In this document: positions 6,797 to 7,888 of the stretch, piece after piece
Layout: each line of letters opens with the position of its first letter
How positions within the stretch are numbered: position 1 is the first letter of the stretch
Origin: JAUZQZ01 sp964624255
Lineage (GTDB): Bacteria; Pseudomonadota; Zetaproteobacteria; Mariprofundales; Mariprofundaceae
DNA length: 7,888 nucleotides
Reading direction: 5' to 3'
NCBI GenBank assembly: GCA_964624255.1
Contig: CAZUWV010000074.1
Span: forward strand, 1 to 7,888
Notes under the pieces: generated by a model
Told to the model about the DNA's origin: nothing
The model's input: the letters and a program-made list of their open reading frames with translations, nothing else
The model's database searches: none
Translations under genes and position numbers: made by a program

Positions 6797-7303
6797 TTAG
6801 TAAAAAAGTGCGGAAGGTTTGTGATGCCGGGCGTTCTTCGGCGCCATCGCCATCAAAATGTCCCGGCTAAACTCGGCATTTCCCCATGGCTGGGATCCGA
6901 GAAGGCGTTGCGTAATTTTCCCGCCTTTATCGATTACCAGGGTCGTGGGCAGCCCGCGTATACCCAATTGCATGGCATCGTTCATGTTTCCAACGAGGAG
7001 CGGAAAAGGTAGATGTTGCTGATTCAGATAGTTTCTGGCGTCGGAGATATTCTGATCCAACGAAATGGCCGCAAAGGGTATATCCGGGTGCTGCGCGCGC
7101 CATACTGCCAGTTCAGGCAGCTCCTTTCGGCATGGGCCGCACCACGATGCCCAGAAGTGCAGAATGACTGGCTTTCCAGAAAACTCCCTGAGTGAATGCG
7201 CGACGCCTTTGCCATCATACCAGCTATATTGAACGGCATGAGCTAAAGGGATAAAAAATAGCAGGGCCGCCACCAAAAACGCCGACATGCGGATCGTTTG
7301 CAT
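6797..7303 (-). CDS. Exported TlpA/ResA-like thioredoxin-fold protein
   Basis: This is a periplasmic thiol-disulfide oxidoreductase of the TlpA/ResA type, a group that reduces specific partners such as apocytochromes or copper-site proteins; the partner here is unknown. Of two adjacent ATGs I chose the one at 7303-7301 (168 residues) because GGAGG at 7310-7314 is 6 nt away; the ATG at 7306 would be only 3 nt away. A signal sequence covers residues 1-23 (MQTIRMSAFLVAALLFFIPL, then AHA), with likely cleavage after AHA; if uncleaved it would be an anchor. The fold shows VILHFWASWCGPCRKELPEL (46-65) with active-site CGPC at 55-58, and the cis-proline loop RGLPTTLVID (116-125). The C-terminus ends soon after the fold, as usual for the family. 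It points the same way as dsbC but is 234 bp upstream, so shared transcription is uncertain. Confidence 0.9.
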   Translation of the reverse strand: MQTIRMSAFLVAALLFFIPLAHAVQYSWYDGKGVAHSLREFSGKPVILHFWASWCGPCRKELPELAVWRAQHPDIPFAAISLDQNISDARNYLNQQHLPFPLLVGNMNDAMQLGIRGLPTTLVIDKGGKITQRLLGSQPWGNAEFSRDILMAMAPKNARHHKPSALFY

Positions 7304-7309
7304 CATTAA

Positions 7310-7314
7310 CCTCC
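7310..7314 (-). promoter_or_regulatory. Ribosome binding site of the tlpA-like gene
   Basis: GGAGG on the minus strand precedes two tandem ATGs. Its 6-nt spacing favours the second (7303-7301). Confidence 0.65.
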
Positions 7315-7358
7315 ATTCCAGTTCCAGACAAGCGCTTCGCGGGGGCGTTCCCTGGCGA

Positions 7359-7373
7359 ATCAAGAATATTGAT
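7359..7373. promoter_or_regulatory. Short inverted repeat upstream of the tlpA-like gene
   Basis: ATCAA and TTGAT arms of 5 bp are separated by GAATA, about 55 bp upstream of the tlpA-like start. On the minus strand a TTGTCC lies upstream and AATATT falls inside the repeat, so it could overlap a weak promoter as an operator. Repeats this short also arise by chance. Confidence 0.2.
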
Positions 7374-7384
7374 ACCCCACCAAT

Positions 7385-7771
7385 TTATGGACAATACAGC
7401 AGTGCCCCGCCCGCAACAACACCTTGTGTTTCAGCATGTATGGGCAGGGTCTGCCACCCATCTTCATCGTCGGAAACAATGGGACGCTTTAAATCGTAGC
7501 ATAAGAGCCTCTTGCAAAACTCTGGGTGGATGATCGGCAATCCCACTTTGAGTCCATTTTCGGGATGGAATGAACTGCATGGTGGTTCCATGGAGTGAAA
7601 TTCCAGCTCGGAAACGGGCCAAAGTGGGGAAGCAGATCGCCGCTCACGAGTTTTGCAAGAGGCTCATAAATATGCCAATTTCGGGTTGAAGGCACCCATA
7701 GGTGCTTGCCATGACCGTCCCCTTTCGTATGATTCCGACACCGCATGAAATTTGTCCATGCTTAGCATCAT
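7385..7771 (-). pseudogene. Small hypothetical ORF split by a MITE-like insertion
   Basis: On the minus strand an ATG pair at 7771-7766 (or ATG at 7759) opens a frame reading MDKFHAVSESYERGRSWQAP, then MGAFNPKLAYL. It meets a TGA exactly at the edge of the palindromic element. Beyond the element the frame continues as CYDLKRPIVSDDEDGWQTLP and on to VVAGGALLYCP, ending in TAA at 7387-7385. Removing the 161-bp element plus one ATAA copy (165 bp in all) gives one continuous 73-residue ORF. I do not recognise the protein and see no membrane segment, signal peptide or known motif. No good ribosome site precedes the ATGs, so it may be a chance ORF. It sits between the tlpA-like gene and the divergent tRNA promoter. 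Confidence 0.35.
7501..7669. mobile_element. Palindromic MITE-like element with 4-bp flanking repeats
   Basis: The element proper is 7505-7665 (161 bp). It has perfect 18-bp terminal inverted repeats, GAGCCTCTTGCAAAACTC at 7505-7522 and its complement at 7648-7665, flanked on both sides by ATAA (7501-7504 and 7666-7669) as a probable target duplication. The interior is also an imperfect palindrome about the same centre near 7585: CCCACTTTG (7542-7550) pairs with 7620-7628, TGGAAT (7566-7571) with ATTCCA (7600-7605), and ATGG (7579-7582) with CCAT (7588-7591). It has no room for a transposase. The ends loosely resemble those of some IS5-family elements, which is an impression only. It interrupts a small ORF. 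Confidence 0.75.
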
Positions 7772-7787
7772 GGGTGCTTCGCAGGAA

Positions 7788-7815
7788 AAGACAAACAGCG
7801 GAGATACGTTAGAAT
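7788..7815 (+). promoter_or_regulatory. Promoter of the tRNA-Ala gene
   Basis: AAGACA at 7788-7793 (-35) and TAGAAT at 7810-7815 (-10, five of six consensus bases) are 16 nt apart. Transcription would start near 7822, giving a leader of about 14 nt before the mature tRNA 5' end. Confidence 0.5.
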
Positions 7816-7835
7816 GTATAGATGCTAATGGTTAC

Positions 7836-7888
7836 GGGGCCGTAGCTCAGTTGGGAGAGCGTTACGTTCGCAATGTAGAGGTCGTCGG
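7836..7888 (+). tRNA. tRNA-Ala, anticodon CGC (3' part beyond window)
   Basis: The first 53 nt of a tRNA are present. They comprise acceptor strand GGGGCCG (7836-7842), TA, D-arm GCTC/GAGC (7845-7848 and 7857-7860) around the loop AGTTGGGA, anticodon stem TTACG/TGTAG (7862-7866 and 7874-7878, with G-U pairs at both ends), loop TTCGCAA with anticodon CGC at 7869-7871, variable loop AGGTC and the 5' half of the T stem (GTCGG). CGC reads the alanine codon GCG, and the GGGGCC...AGCTCAG start is typical of bacterial tRNA-Ala. The window ends before the T loop and 3' acceptor, so the G3-U70 identity pair and the CCA end cannot be checked. A promoter precedes it, so it is its own unit, divergent from the genes to its left. 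Confidence 0.93.

Noticed and set aside
7489..7746. 85-residue minus-strand ORF running across the palindromic element
   Set aside because: Its frame is created by the element itself and disagrees with the frame that is restored when the element is removed. It has no recognisable domain.

Overview
The window looks like chromosomal DNA from a betaproteobacterium, most likely in or near the Nitrosomonadales (Nitrosomonas/Nitrosospira-like). This rests on the protein sequences I recognise (ProS, RNase PH, RdgB and a family-5 type uracil-DNA glycosylase) and on a balanced G+C content by eye. The species call is an inference and no search was run.

Layout. Positions 1-126 hold the end of a probable repeat or transposon-like element and the 35-codon stub of a KilA-N domain gene (minus strand). 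The stub overlaps the end of an intact DUF2130 coiled-coil protein gene (123-1406, minus). A 122-bp divergent spacer leads to proS (1529-3238, plus) and a small membrane-anchored lytic transglycosylase (3271-3927, plus). Its stop overlaps, tail to tail, the stop of a long minus-strand cluster. In transcription order (right to left) that side contains a small ORF split by a palindromic MITE-like element (7385-7771), tlpA-like (6797-7303), a coding-like relic (6649-6796), dsbC (5819-6562), rph (5102-5818) and a fused rdgB-udg gene (3924-5105). The last three are packed with no spacing: TAA|ATG between dsbC and rph, and a GTGA overlap between rph and rdgB-udg. The window ends inside a tRNA-Ala(CGC) gene on the plus strand with its own promoter.

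How the genes fit together. ProS is translation housekeeping, and the tRNA gene is a separate unit. RNase PH trims tRNA 3' ends. The TlpA-like protein and DsbC are exported thiol-disulfide proteins of the periplasm. The lytic transglycosylase acts on peptidoglycan.

The most notable item is the 393-residue fusion. Its N-terminal half is a complete RdgB/HAM1 pyrophosphatase, which removes dITP, XTP and related deaminated nucleotides from the pool. Its C-terminal half is a complete family-5 type (UDGb) DNA glycosylase with four cysteines placed like Fe-S ligands. Such glycosylases excise uracil and, in characterised members, hypoxanthine. One polypeptide would thus combine pool cleaning with excision of the same class of damaged base from DNA.

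The second notable item is the 161-bp near-palindromic element flanked by ATAA. Removing it together with one ATAA copy restores a 73-codon reading frame.
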